From Kribbella sandramycini (lineage in GTDB: Bacteria > Actinomycetota > Actinomycetes > Propionibacteriales > Kribbellaceae): DNA of 64,000 nt. Made by a program: the position numbers and the translations under genes. Positions 48,093-56,600 of the stretch are shown here, piece after piece. Where the stretch lies: contig NZ_JABJRC010000005.1 of NCBI RefSeq assembly GCF_013131805.1, forward strand, positions 62,001 through 126,000. The letters are read 5' to 3'. The notes under the pieces are model-generated. The model was not told where the DNA came from. It did no database searches and saw only the letters and a list, made by a program, of their open reading frames with translations. Position 1 is the first letter of the stretch, and each line of letters opens with the position of its first letter.

Positions 48093-48950
48093 ATGGCTGC
48101 TCCGATCTCCGTCGCGATCGTCGCGGACCGGATCGCCTGGGAGGAGCGCCGGCTGATCGAGGCCGCGCCCGGCCTCGGGTTGTCGATCACCTGGATCAAC
48201 GACGAGTCGTTGGGCCTGGGTCATCCGGACGCGCCCGCGCTGGCGGCGTACGACGCCGTCCTGCTACGCAGCCGTAGTTACACCCGGGGCGGCCTGATCG
48301 CCACGCTGGCCGAGGAGGCCGGCGCCCAGGTGATCAACACCGCCCGTGCGATCAACCTGTGTGAGAACAAGGCCGTACTCCGGACTGCCCTGCGGGCGGC
48401 CGGGGTGCCGGTCCCCGACTTCCGGCTCGTGGTGTCGCGGGCCGACTTCGCCAAGGCGCTGACGGAGTTCGAGCTGCCGGTCGTGCTCAAACCCGTGTAC
48501 GGCGGGATGGGCAAGCGGGTCACCCTGATCCGGGACTCCGATCTGGCCAACTCGGTCTACGACTACGTCGAGGATCTCGGCCATGCCTTCGAGCAGGCCT
48601 GCTTGGTCGAGCCGTTCCTCGCCGGCGGCGCGTCCGTGCGCTGCCTGGTGATCGGCTCCGAGCTGATCGGCGCCGCCGAGTTCACCAGCGCCGGTGGCGA
48701 CTGGCGGAACAACGCGGCGCTCGGCAACACCAGCCAGGCCGCCGCGCACGACCCCGAGGTCGTGAAGGTCGTCGACAACGTGCTGAACGTGCTCGGTCCC
48801 GGCATCTACGGCATCGACCTGTTCCGGACCAAGGACGGGTTCGTCGTCAACGAGGTCAACCACGCTCCCGGTTTCCGGGGTGTGGCCGAGGCGACCGGCG
48901 CGAATGTCGCGGCGGCGATCGGCGGCTATGTGAAGGAGGTGCTGTCATGA
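48093..48950 (+). CDS. lysX: LysX-like ATP-grasp ligase (AmCP loading)
   Basis: A 285-residue ATP-grasp enzyme. Motifs are the ATP loop KPVYGGMGKRVTLI, EPFLAGGASVRCLVIG, and the metal residues in GIDLFRTKDGFVVNEVNHAPGF. LysX links the alpha-amino group of aminoadipate or glutamate to the C-terminal Glu side chain of LysW with ATP. The substrate motif after EVNH (APGFRG) differs from the Thermus enzyme, so specificity is open. The start ATG at 48093 follows the lysW stop by one base, and the end overlaps lysY (ATGA). Confidence 0.92.
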   Translation: MAAPISVAIVADRIAWEERRLIEAAPGLGLSITWINDESLGLGHPDAPALAAYDAVLLRSRSYTRGGLIATLAEEAGAQVINTARAINLCENKAVLRTALRAAGVPVPDFRLVVSRADFAKALTEFELPVVLKPVYGGMGKRVTLIRDSDLANSVYDYVEDLGHAFEQACLVEPFLAGGASVRCLVIGSELIGAAEFTSAGGDWRNNAALGNTSQAAAHDPEVVKVVDNVLNVLGPGIYGIDLFRTKDGFVVNEVNHAPGFRGVAEATGANVAAAIGGYVKEVLS

Positions 48951-50002
48951 TCCGCGCCGGGATCGCCGGCGCCTCCGGGCTGGCCGGCGGCGACCTGATC
49001 CGCCTGATTGCGCAGCACCCCGAGTTCGAGCTGACGTTCCTCGGTGGGTCCTCGAACATCGGCCGCCGGCTGCCCCAGCTGCACCCCGGGCTCCGGTTCG
49101 ACGTCGGGCTGACGGTGCAGCCGGTGACCGAAGCCGTCGCCGACCAGGTCGACGTACTGTTCCTGGCCACGCCGGCGCCGGTCTCGGCGCAACTGGCCGC
49201 GCTGCTTGCCGACAAGGTGCCCGCGATCGTCGACCTCAGTGGCGCGTTCCGCATCCGGACTCCGGAGCTGCACGCCCGCTGGTACCCGAAGGTGCAGCGG
49301 ACCACCGAGCTGGCCGACCGCTTCGTGTACGGCGTACCCGAGCTGATCGGCGACCAGTTGGCCGACGCCAACCTGATCTCGCTGCCCGGCTGTTACGCCA
49401 CGTCGATGACGCTGGCCCTGGCGCCGCTCACCCTCGAGCTGGGCCTGGACCTCAAGACGGTCGTCGTCGACGGCAAGAGCGGATCGAGTGGCGGTGGCCT
49501 GTCCCTGCGGACCACCGACCTGCATCCGCTGCGCAACGGCGCGATCGCGCCGTACTCGCCGACCGGCCACCGCCATGCCGGTGAGGTGCGCGACTTCTTC
49601 GAGCGCAGCAAACCCGGCACGATCGGGTCGCTCGCGATGTCGGCGTACGGCGTCGCGCACGTCCGCGGCCTGATGACGAGCAGCTACGTGTACGCCGATG
49701 CGCCGGTCACCCAGCGCGATCTCCACCGGGCCTACACCCGCTTCTACAAGGGCAAGCATTTCGTCCGCGTCCGTCGGCACGACGAGACGCTGATCCCGGT
49801 GCCCGACCCGCAGGCGGTGCTCGGCTCGAACTACTGCGACGTAACGGTTCTGTACGACGAGGAGAACAGCCGGATCGTGGCCCTCGCCGCCCTGGACAAC
49901 CTGGTCAAGGGCGCCGCCGGCCAGGCCGTGCAGGCCGCGAACCTGCGGTTCTCCCTTCCCGAGGAGACGGGTCTGACGATGCAACCGGTGATGCCCGCAT
50001 GA
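48947..50002 (+). CDS. lysY: LysY/ArgC-like carrier-bound acyl-phosphate reductase
   Basis: A 351-residue NADPH-dependent semialdehyde dehydrogenase of the ArgC/LysY family: GIAGASGLAGGDLIRLI (nucleotide fold), catalytic Cys in LPGCYATSM, KSGSSGGG, and a catalytic His in SPTGHRHAGEV. It reduces the carrier-bound acyl phosphate from LysZ to an aldehyde. Overlaps of four bases at both ends show strict coupling to lysX and lysZ. Confidence 0.93.
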   Translation: MIRAGIAGASGLAGGDLIRLIAQHPEFELTFLGGSSNIGRRLPQLHPGLRFDVGLTVQPVTEAVADQVDVLFLATPAPVSAQLAALLADKVPAIVDLSGAFRIRTPELHARWYPKVQRTTELADRFVYGVPELIGDQLADANLISLPGCYATSMTLALAPLTLELGLDLKTVVVDGKSGSSGGGLSLRTTDLHPLRNGAIAPYSPTGHRHAGEVRDFFERSKPGTIGSLAMSAYGVAHVRGLMTSSYVYADAPVTQRDLHRAYTRFYKGKHFVRVRRHDETLIPVPDPQAVLGSNYCDVTVLYDEENSRIVALAALDNLVKGAAGQAVQAANLRFSLPEETGLTMQPVMPA

Positions 50003-50793
50003 GCCGCCCGATCGTGGTCAAACTGGGCGGCAGCTGCCTGGACGACCTGGCCGGCGAGTGGTGGAACGACCTGGCTGTGCACGCCGCGGATCACCCGCTG
50101 ATCCTCGTGCACGGCTGGTCCAAGCCGCTGCGTGAGTTGAGCTCGCGCTACAGCGACCCGTCCGCGATCCTGCGCGACCGCTACGGCAACCAGAGCCGCT
50201 GGACGACGCCCGACGTCCTCGACGACATCAAGACCGTCAGCACCGTGATGGCGGACGACGTCATCGCCCGGCTGGAGCATCGTGGGATCACCGTCGAGCG
50301 CGTCCTGGGCAGCGACGGCCTGGTGCACGCCGGTCAAGGCGAGCGTTGGTGGTGGCAGGGCAAGCAGTTGGTGGAGCTGGAGAACCTGGTCGGCCCGATC
50401 ACCAAGGTCGACGCGTCGGTTCTGAAGAACCTCCGGGCCGGCCACGCCTATCTGGTCACCCCGCTGGCCCGCAACGAGGCCGGTCAAGAGGTCAACACGG
50501 ACGCCGATCGCGCAGCCGCCGCCATCGCGGGCGCCGTCGGAGCCGACGATCTGGTCCTGGTCACCGACGTCTCGCATCTGTTGATCGACGACGAGCCGGT
50601 CGCTCGGATCGACGCCGAGGCGGCCGCGGCCTTCCGGGATCGCGGTGCGCGGGGCGGGATGCGGAAGAAGCTCCGGGCGGCCGGTGAGGCGCTCGAGCAC
50701 GGCGTCCGCGAGGTCGTCATCGGCAGCGCCCCGGTCTCGGATCTGCTGGCCGGCCGGACCGGCACGGTCATCACCAGAGACAAGGAGCAGTGA
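49999..50793 (+). CDS. lysZ: LysZ/ArgB-like carrier-bound amino-acid kinase
   Basis: A 264-residue amino-acid kinase: VVKLGGSCLDD (ATP/phosphate loop), VHGWSKPLREL in place of HGGG-type binding loop, VNTDADRAAAAIA and TDVSHLLIDD (nucleotide site), GGMRKKLRAAGEALEHG near the end. It phosphorylates the distal carboxyl of the carrier-bound amino acid. The basic residues expected to contact the acidic LysW globule are present but not obvious by eye. Next gene starts after 2 bases. Confidence 0.92.
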   Translation: MSRPIVVKLGGSCLDDLAGEWWNDLAVHAADHPLILVHGWSKPLRELSSRYSDPSAILRDRYGNQSRWTTPDVLDDIKTVSTVMADDVIARLEHRGITVERVLGSDGLVHAGQGERWWWQGKQLVELENLVGPITKVDASVLKNLRAGHAYLVTPLARNEAGQEVNTDADRAAAAIAGAVGADDLVLVTDVSHLLIDDEPVARIDAEAAAAFRDRGARGGMRKKLRAAGEALEHGVREVVIGSAPVSDLLAGRTGTVITRDKEQ

Positions 50794-50795
50794 TC

Positions 50796-51359
50796 ATGAC
50801 GCAACCCCGAGTCCTGGTCGTGAACAACAAGACGCTGTCACTTCCCCAGCTACGGAAGCGGTTCGAGGACTTCGGCGCCGCGACCGACGTGGTCAGCAGC
50901 ACCGAGGTCCCGGCCAAGCTGAACGGCAGCCACCAGGCGATCGTGCTCAGCGGGACCAAGGTGCGCGCCTACGACACCGAGTACTACAAGCCGTTGATCG
51001 ATCTGGTGATGACGTCGGACGTCCCGGTCTTCGGGATCTGCGGTGGGATGCAGATCATCGCGGTGTCCCAGGGCGCCGAGCTGGCCGAGGGACAGCAGCG
51101 GGTCGGCGGCCACGAGGCCGAAGTGGACAAGAGCGAGCCGCTGTTCACCTTCGTGAAGCCGACCGTGACGGTGTTCCACCGGCACACGCTCTACCTGCAG
51201 GCGGCGCCGGCCGGCTTCCGGTCGATCGGCCGCTCCGACCACGCGCCGGTCGAGTTCCTGCGCTCCGACGACGGCCGGATCTTCGGATCCCAGGCCCACC
51301 TGGAGTTCCGCGACGACGGCCGGGAGATCCTCCGCGGTTTCGCCCAACTCTTCCTCTGA
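50796..51359 (+). CDS. Class I glutamine amidotransferase-like hydrolase
   Basis: A 187-residue GATase1-fold protein. The nucleophile elbow FGICGGMQIIA has Cys, and the His/Glu pair appears as GSQAHLEF in place of FHPE, so the Cys-His-Glu triad seems complete. Length and sequence resemble the stand-alone GuaA/TrpG-type subunits; no synthetase partner is encoded nearby. It could deamidate the carrier C-terminal Gln to Glu, cleave the gamma-glutamyl link to release product, or supply ammonia to the dehydrogenase or a ligase. AAGGAG with 8-base spacing fixes the ATG at 50796. Confidence 0.85.
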   Translation: MTQPRVLVVNNKTLSLPQLRKRFEDFGAATDVVSSTEVPAKLNGSHQAIVLSGTKVRAYDTEYYKPLIDLVMTSDVPVFGICGGMQIIAVSQGAELAEGQQRVGGHEAEVDKSEPLFTFVKPTVTVFHRHTLYLQAAPAGFRSIGRSDHAPVEFLRSDDGRIFGSQAHLEFRDDGREILRGFAQLFL

Positions 51360-51375
51360 CCCGAAGGACATCGCA

Positions 51376-52485
51376 ATGACTGAGCACGACAAACCTGCCC
51401 TCACCGTGCACCTGAACGGCGCCGGCGGCGAGATCAAGGGCTGGGTGGTCATCGACTCCCTCTACAACGGCCTGGCCATGGGCGGCACCCGGATGACCAC
51501 CGGCGTCACCGAGGAGGAGGTCGCCGGGCTGGCCCGCGACATGACCCACAAGTTCACCCTCGCCGGGCTCCCGATCGGCGGCGCGAAGGCCGGCATCGTC
51601 TCCGACGGCACCGACCGGGAGACGACGTTCAAGATCTTCGGCCGGACCGTGAAACCCTTGCTGCACGGGGGAATCCACCTCGGTATCGACATGGGCGTGA
51701 CGCCGGCCGACCGGGCGATCTTCTTCGAAGAGGCGAAGTACGACCCGCGCTACCGCCTCGGCGCGCCGGATATGCCGATCGACTGGCGCACCTACTACGA
51801 GCCGCTGATCGACTGCACCGGCCACGGGGTCGGCGTCGCCGCGGTCACCGCGCTGGAGGCGAGCGGCCGCAAGCAGGCGCGCGTCGTCGTCCAGGGCTTC
51901 GGCGCGGTCGGCCGCGCCGTGGGGCAGTTCCTGGAGCAGCGCGGTCACGTGGTCGTCGGCGTCGCCGATATCGACGGCACGATCAGCGCCGAACGGCTGC
52001 CGGTCGACGACCTGATCGCGATCACCGACGAGTTCGGCCGGATCGACCGGACGCGACTGCCGGACGGCGTAACTCAGTCGTCCGAGCCGGACGCCTGGCT
52101 GGACGTCGACGCGGACTTGCTCATTCTCGCCGCGCAGAAGCGAGCCCTGAACGACGGCAACGTGCACCGGCTGCGGGCCGAACTCGTGGTCGAGGGCGCC
52201 AACATCGCGTCCACCTCGGTGGCTCAGGAGAAGGCCCGCGCGGCCGGCGCCGTACTGGTGCCGGGCGTGATCGCGAATATCGGCGGCGCGGGTTCGGCGG
52301 CGCTGGCCGTCACGCGGGTGGTCCCGTTCGAGCTGGCCGCCGAAGCGCGCAAGGCGTGGGTCTTCGACTGGATCGGCAACCGGGTCAAGCTGAACACCGA
52401 GGCCCTGTTGGAGATTGCCAGGTCCGGCGCGGGCGACCCGCTGCCCGAGCTGCTCGCCACCCGACGTGCGGAGCGCGGGCAATGA
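51376..52485 (+). CDS. Glu/Leu/Phe/Val dehydrogenase-family enzyme
   Basis: A 369-residue amino-acid dehydrogenase fold. Catalytic Lys lies in GLPIGGAKAGIV and the first Lys in MTHKFTLAG; the catalytic Asp region is GIDMGVTP. The NAD domain has VVVQGFGAVGRAVGQFL and ILAAQKRALNDGN, and VVEGANIA completes it. It would interconvert a 2-oxo acid and an amino acid, or reductively aminate an aldehyde-type intermediate. Shorter than hexameric GDH and closest in size to leucine/phenylalanine dehydrogenases. Coupled to the next gene by ATGA. Confidence 0.9.
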   Translation: MTEHDKPALTVHLNGAGGEIKGWVVIDSLYNGLAMGGTRMTTGVTEEEVAGLARDMTHKFTLAGLPIGGAKAGIVSDGTDRETTFKIFGRTVKPLLHGGIHLGIDMGVTPADRAIFFEEAKYDPRYRLGAPDMPIDWRTYYEPLIDCTGHGVGVAAVTALEASGRKQARVVVQGFGAVGRAVGQFLEQRGHVVVGVADIDGTISAERLPVDDLIAITDEFGRIDRTRLPDGVTQSSEPDAWLDVDADLLILAAQKRALNDGNVHRLRAELVVEGANIASTSVAQEKARAAGAVLVPGVIANIGGAGSAALAVTRVVPFELAAEARKAWVFDWIGNRVKLNTEALLEIARSGAGDPLPELLATRRAERGQ

Positions 52486-54020
52486 CGGCGGAGTACCGGC
52501 AACGCGGCTGGTGGCGGGACGACACCTTCCTCGACGACCTGCGTAAGCAGGCCCGGGAGCGGCCCCGCAAACTGGCCATCGCCGGTCGCCGGCTCGAAGA
52601 GGCCCACACCGACACCCTCGACTACTCGGAGCTGTCGCGGCTGACCGACAGGTTCGCGGGAGCCCTTCTGCAGTTGGGGATCGAGCGCGGGGACCGGGTC
52701 GCCGTCCAGACGCCGAACCGGTGGGAGATCGTGCCGCTGATGTTCGCCACCATGGCGGTCGGAGCGGTGATCGTCCCGATCGCTCCGGAGTGCCAGGGCG
52801 ATGAGCTGCACCACCGGCTCGCGCTGACCGAGGCAAAGCTGCTGATCGCCGCCGAAGCGGTCGCCGACCTGCGGGTCGAGCAGCTGTTCCTGCTCGACAG
52901 TCCGGAGTTCCACGACCACTTCATCGGCACGCGCTGGGAGGAAACGGCCGACCTCGCGGGTCGCCAGCTGCGGCCGGACGAGCCGTTCGTGGTGCTGTTC
53001 ACCTCCGGCACGACGGGATTCTCGAAGGGCGTCGTCCACAGCCAGAACACTGTGCACTCCGGTGTCCGGGGTTACGTGGACGCGTTCATGCTCAGCGACG
53101 ACCTGGTCGTCGCGAACACCACACCGCTGGTGCACTACTCGGGCTTCGGCCAGGGCGTGCTCGCCAGCGTTCTGCTCGGCGGGACGGTCGCCTTCCAGGA
53201 CGGTCCCGACAAAGCCGGCCTGCTGGACCTCGTGGAGCGCTATCGCGCGACCCTTCTGTACGGACCCCCTCCTACCCTCAGCGGGGTTGCCCGGGTCCAG
53301 CAGGCCGATCCGCACGACGTCTCAAGCCTGCAGCACACGGTCACTGGCGCCGCGCCGGTGCTCCAGGGGCTGGTCGACGAGATGCGGACGACGTTCGGCT
53401 CCCGCACGTACTCGGTCTGGGGGATGTCGGAGTTCGGGCCGATCACCATCACCCGGCTCGACTACGACCAGGACTGGGCCGCGCACAGCCACGGCCGGCC
53501 GATCGACTCGATGGAGATCCGGGTCGACCTGTGTCACGACCCGTCGAAGCGGGCGCCGGTCGGGCGGCTCCGGGTTCGCGGCGCCTCGCAGGCGCTGGGG
53601 TACTACAAGCAGCAGGACGCGTTCGACGCCGAGGTCTCCGAGGACGGCTGGTTCGACACCGGTGACGTCGCTCGGGAGGACGGCCGGGGTGGCATCCGGA
53701 TCCTCGGGCGCGCGAAGGACACGATCCTGCGCGACGGCATCGTCGTCCCGCTGGCGGAGCTGGAGGCCGTCATCTCCCAGCACCCGAAGGTCACCGAGGC
53801 AGCGCTGGTGGGGACGCGCGGCCAAACGGACGACCCGATCCTGGCGGTCACCGTCGCACCGAACGGCGTCCGTCCGACCCTGCAGGAGATCCAGGCGCAC
53901 CTGCGGTCGTCGGGTCAGGACCCGCGGTTCTACCCCGAACGGCTGGAGGTCGTCGACGTCCTGCCGAAGACGCTGACCGGCAAGGTCCGCAAGGTCGAGC
54001 TCCGAAAGCTCTACGCATGA
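52482..54020 (+). CDS. EntE/DhbE-like acyl-AMP ligase
   Basis: A 512-residue ANL enzyme resembling aryl-AMP ligases of siderophore pathways: RGWWRDDTFLDDL start, LFTSGTTGFSKGVVHS (A3), WGMSEFGPIT (A5), FDTGDVARED (A7), GRAKDTILRDG (A8) and LPKTLTGKVRKVELRKL (A10). The pocket residues for 2,3-dihydroxybenzoate are not conserved by eye. It may activate a carboxylic acid, possibly the one released from the carrier or a cap acid, for transfer to an amine. No carrier domain is seen in the cluster other than LysW. Overlaps by ATGA at both ends. Confidence 0.88.
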   Translation: MTAEYRQRGWWRDDTFLDDLRKQARERPRKLAIAGRRLEEAHTDTLDYSELSRLTDRFAGALLQLGIERGDRVAVQTPNRWEIVPLMFATMAVGAVIVPIAPECQGDELHHRLALTEAKLLIAAEAVADLRVEQLFLLDSPEFHDHFIGTRWEETADLAGRQLRPDEPFVVLFTSGTTGFSKGVVHSQNTVHSGVRGYVDAFMLSDDLVVANTTPLVHYSGFGQGVLASVLLGGTVAFQDGPDKAGLLDLVERYRATLLYGPPPTLSGVARVQQADPHDVSSLQHTVTGAAPVLQGLVDEMRTTFGSRTYSVWGMSEFGPITITRLDYDQDWAAHSHGRPIDSMEIRVDLCHDPSKRAPVGRLRVRGASQALGYYKQQDAFDAEVSEDGWFDTGDVAREDGRGGIRILGRAKDTILRDGIVVPLAELEAVISQHPKVTEAALVGTRGQTDDPILAVTVAPNGVRPTLQEIQAHLRSSGQDPRFYPERLEVVDVLPKTLTGKVRKVELRKLYA

Positions 54021-55273
54021 TGATGTCGGCGACCCTCGCCGCCGATGCGGAGTTCGAACGGCGACGGCTGGCCGGGGAGCAGATCTTGTTCCTGGCCACC
54101 GGCGAGATCGGGTTGCCAGTGCTGCCCGAACTGCGGGAGCACCTGGTCGCGGCGTCCGGCCGGAACGCTTATGGGCCGGTCGCCGGCTCGGCCGACGTCC
54201 GGCTGGCTGCTGCGGGCTATTGGAGTCGCCGCGGCCTGCCGACCGATCCGGCGGACGTCGTCTGCGGTCCGGGCAGCAAGCCGCTGCTGTTCGCGCTGAT
54301 GCTGGCGGTCGGCGGGGACGTCGTCGTACCGGTGCCGACCTGGGTGAGCTATGCGGCCCAGGCGTCGCTGGGCGGGTTGCGGTCGATCCCGGTCCGAACG
54401 CGGCCCGGCGAGGGCGGCGTACCGGACCCGGCCGAGTTGCGGTCGGCCGTCCGGCAGGCGCGGGCGGCCGGTGGTGACCCGCGCAGCGTCGTGGTGACGC
54501 TGCCGGACAACCCGACCGGGACGATCGCCAAACCAGAGACGGTTCGTGAGCTCGCTGAGGTGGCCCGCGAACTGGACCTGGTGATCATCTCCGACGAGAT
54601 CTACTGCGACCTGGCCTTCGTCCCGGCCGATCAGGCGGTCTCGCCGGCGCACTACGCGCCGGAGCGGACCATCGTGACGACCGGGCTGACGAAGAGCCTG
54701 GCCGTCGGCGGTTGGCGACTGGGCGTGGCCCGGCTGCCGACCGAAGCCCTTCGTACCCGGCTGATCGGCATCGCCAGCCAGATCTGGTCGAGTACGGCGG
54801 CGCCCGTCCAGGCGGCGGCTGCGTACGCCTTGGCGGAACCACCGGAGGTGGTCCGGTACGTCGCGGCCGCCCGCCGGCTGCACGAACGCGTCGTCCGCCG
54901 GGTGGCCGACGTCTTCAGCACCGCCGGCGCGGAGCTCGCGCCGGTGCAGGCCACTTGCTACCTCTACCCCGACTTCGAGCCGCTCCGCGAACGGCTCGAT
55001 GTTGCCGGCAGCAACGAACTGACCGACCTGCTGAGCAACCGGTACGGCGTCGCCCTGCTGCCGGGGACCGCCTTCGGGGAAGACCCGCGCGCACTCCGGA
55101 TCCGGGCCGCGACCAGCCGCCTGTACGGCGAGACCGACGCCGAACGCACCGCCGCGCTGGCCGCGCCGGACCCCCTCACCCTGCCCTGGATCAGCGCGGC
55201 CGTCGACCGCCTGACCGAGGTTCTCACCGAGCTAACCAAGGAGAGCAATGTCCACCGTCATCTTCGAAGTTGA
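54017..55273 (+). CDS. Class I/II PLP-dependent aminotransferase
   Basis: A 418-residue fold-type I aminotransferase. LPDNPTGTIAKPETV (Asn binding PLP), IISDEIYCDLAF (Asp-Tyr pair) and Schiff-base Lys in TTGLTKSLAVGGWRLG are clear, as is the final Arg (ALRIRAAT). LysJ, which acts in the known lysine pathway, is class III, so this is a different solution. It may aminate a keto group on the carrier-bound chain after the C-C bond step, or supply an amino acid to the AMP ligase. ATG at 54017 overlaps the ligase stop. Confidence 0.9.
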   Translation: MMMSATLAADAEFERRRLAGEQILFLATGEIGLPVLPELREHLVAASGRNAYGPVAGSADVRLAAAGYWSRRGLPTDPADVVCGPGSKPLLFALMLAVGGDVVVPVPTWVSYAAQASLGGLRSIPVRTRPGEGGVPDPAELRSAVRQARAAGGDPRSVVVTLPDNPTGTIAKPETVRELAEVARELDLVIISDEIYCDLAFVPADQAVSPAHYAPERTIVTTGLTKSLAVGGWRLGVARLPTEALRTRLIGIASQIWSSTAAPVQAAAAYALAEPPEVVRYVAAARRLHERVVRRVADVFSTAGAELAPVQATCYLYPDFEPLRERLDVAGSNELTDLLSNRYGVALLPGTAFGEDPRALRIRAATSRLYGETDAERTAALAAPDPLTLPWISAAVDRLTEVLTELTKESNVHRHLRS

Positions 55274-56180
55274 GTACCGCGGGCAGCGCTACGCGGGCGT
55301 CGGCCTGCCGACCGACGCCCCGGTCACGCTGTTCCCGGTTGCCGAGGACCAGCTGCGGAACGCCGTCCTGGCCGGTGGCGGCACGCAGGCGCTGCTGGAC
55401 TCGCTGACGTCGGGGAGCGCGACCGTCACCGTCGCGGCCGACGACCCCGAGGTGCGGTTCCTGCCGCCGCTGCTACCGGCGTCCAACAACTCGCTCGTCA
55501 CCGGCTTCATGGGCACGCACCGCTCGAAGTTCCCGGCGCCGCCCGCACCGGACGAGGAGTTCAAGGCCCCGAACTGGCTGATCAAGGGGTTCGGCTCCTG
55601 GCTGGAGACCAACGGCGGGCCGCTGAGCGTGCCGTCGACCGCGGTCGAACTGCTGGAGGAGCCCGAGGTCGGGCTGGTCTTCGTCAACGACGCGGACGGG
55701 AACCCGCACTACGCGGGCTACACCTTCGGCAACGACCTGAACGACATCGGTCTGCACCTGCAGAACCCGTGGGGCTGGACGCCGTACGCGAAACTCTGCG
55801 ACACCTCGCTGACGCCGTGGCTGTTCCTCGGCGAGCCGCCGACCACCGTGACCGGTCAGATCATCATCGAGCGCGACGGCGCGGTCGCCTGGAAGGGCGA
55901 CTTCTCGGCCGGCGCGGACGCGATCTTCCAGCGCGTCCCGGACATGGTCGACAACCTGTTCTCCTACGCCGGGCTGCGCCGTCCGGGCCTGGTCAACTAC
56001 CTGCTGCTCGGCTCGGACAAGGCCAGCTGGCACGCCGGCTACCGGATCGCCGACGGCGACCGGATCATCTTCGACATCGCCAGCCACGGCGTCGTCCTGG
56101 CCAACGACGTCCGCCAGGCCGCTCAGGCCGAGACGGCGGCCTCGGCCGAGTTCAGCGTCTGGGGGCCTGCCTCTGCCTGA
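55248..56180 (+). CDS. FAH-fold (fumarylacetoacetate hydrolase-like) protein
   Basis: A 310-residue protein similar to the GguC/FAH superfamily: FMGTHRSKFPAPP, NWLIKGFGSW, the acidic metal residues in EEPEVGLVFVNDADG and YTFGNDLNDIG (cf. YTxxNDxS). Family members hydrolyse C-C bonds of acylpyruvates or act as decarboxylases or dehydratases of 2-oxo acids with Mg2+. In this cluster it could cleave or dehydrate a keto-acid arm formed by the DRE-TIM enzyme. AAGGAG precedes the ATG at 55248, inside the end of the aminotransferase gene. Its end overlaps the convergent MerR gene by 58 bp. Confidence 0.85.
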   Translation: MSTVIFEVEYRGQRYAGVGLPTDAPVTLFPVAEDQLRNAVLAGGGTQALLDSLTSGSATVTVAADDPEVRFLPPLLPASNNSLVTGFMGTHRSKFPAPPAPDEEFKAPNWLIKGFGSWLETNGGPLSVPSTAVELLEEPEVGLVFVNDADGNPHYAGYTFGNDLNDIGLHLQNPWGWTPYAKLCDTSLTPWLFLGEPPTTVTGQIIIERDGAVAWKGDFSAGADAIFQRVPDMVDNLFSYAGLRRPGLVNYLLLGSDKASWHAGYRIADGDRIIFDIASHGVVLANDVRQAAQAETAASAEFSVWGPASA

Positions 56181-56536
56181 GCCTCCCGAATCGCGGTGAG
56201 GTACGCCGAGATCGCGGTGCGGTTGCGCTCGAGGAACCGGATGCGCTCGCTCATCCGGGCGTGTTCGGCCTCGAGCAGCTCGATCGTCTCGCTCGTCGCC
56301 GCCGAGATCTGAATGGCCCGCGGAGTGTCCAGACACGGCAGGACCTCCCGGATCACCCGGGTCGGCAGGCCGGCGTCGAGCAGACCGCGGATCTGGATCA
56401 CCTTGTCCACGCAGCTGTCGGCGTAGTCCCGATAGCCGTTGTCGCTGCGGCGCGAGCCGATCAGGCCCTGCTCCTCGTAGTAGCGCAACAGCCGCCGGGA
56501 CGTCCCGGTGCGCTCCGCCAAGGCTCCGATCCTCAT
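56123..56536 (-). CDS. MerR-family regulator of the exporter
   Basis: A 137-residue MerR protein (MRIGALAERTGTSRRLLRYYEEQGL, SDNGYRDYADSCVDKVIQIRGLLDAGLP, long dimer helix LLEAEHARMSERIRFLERNRTAIS). No Cys cluster for metals; the short C-terminus lacks a drug-binding domain. It is divergent from the MFS gene with a dyad in the gap, the common local-regulator pattern. GAGGTG precedes the ATG at 56536. Its 3' end overlaps the FAH-like gene end on the opposite strand. Confidence 0.9.
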   Translation of the reverse strand: MRIGALAERTGTSRRLLRYYEEQGLIGSRRSDNGYRDYADSCVDKVIQIRGLLDAGLPTRVIREVLPCLDTPRAIQISAATSETIELLEAEHARMSERIRFLERNRTAISAYLTAIREAQAEAGPQTLNSAEAAVSA

Positions 56537-56564
56537 GTGGCCCACCTCACTTCCGTTGACCTTG

Positions 56565-56586
56565 ACCTTCACATAGATGAAAAGGT
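56565..56586. promoter_or_regulatory. MerR-type dyad between regulator and exporter
   Basis: ACCTT (56565-56569) and AAGGT (56582-56586) form an inverted repeat with a 12-base centre. A TTGACC box overlaps its left arm. This fits MerR family operators, which lie within the promoter, although no -10 with 19-base spacing is evident. Confidence 0.45.
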
Positions 56587-56600
56587 TTGACCATACTGCC

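Noticed and set aside
46732..50793. Primary lysine biosynthesis through LysW
   Set aside because: Homoaconitase, homoisocitrate dehydrogenase, LysJ and LysK are absent, actinomycetes use the diaminopimelate route, and the carrier ends in Gln; a secondary pathway explains the region better.
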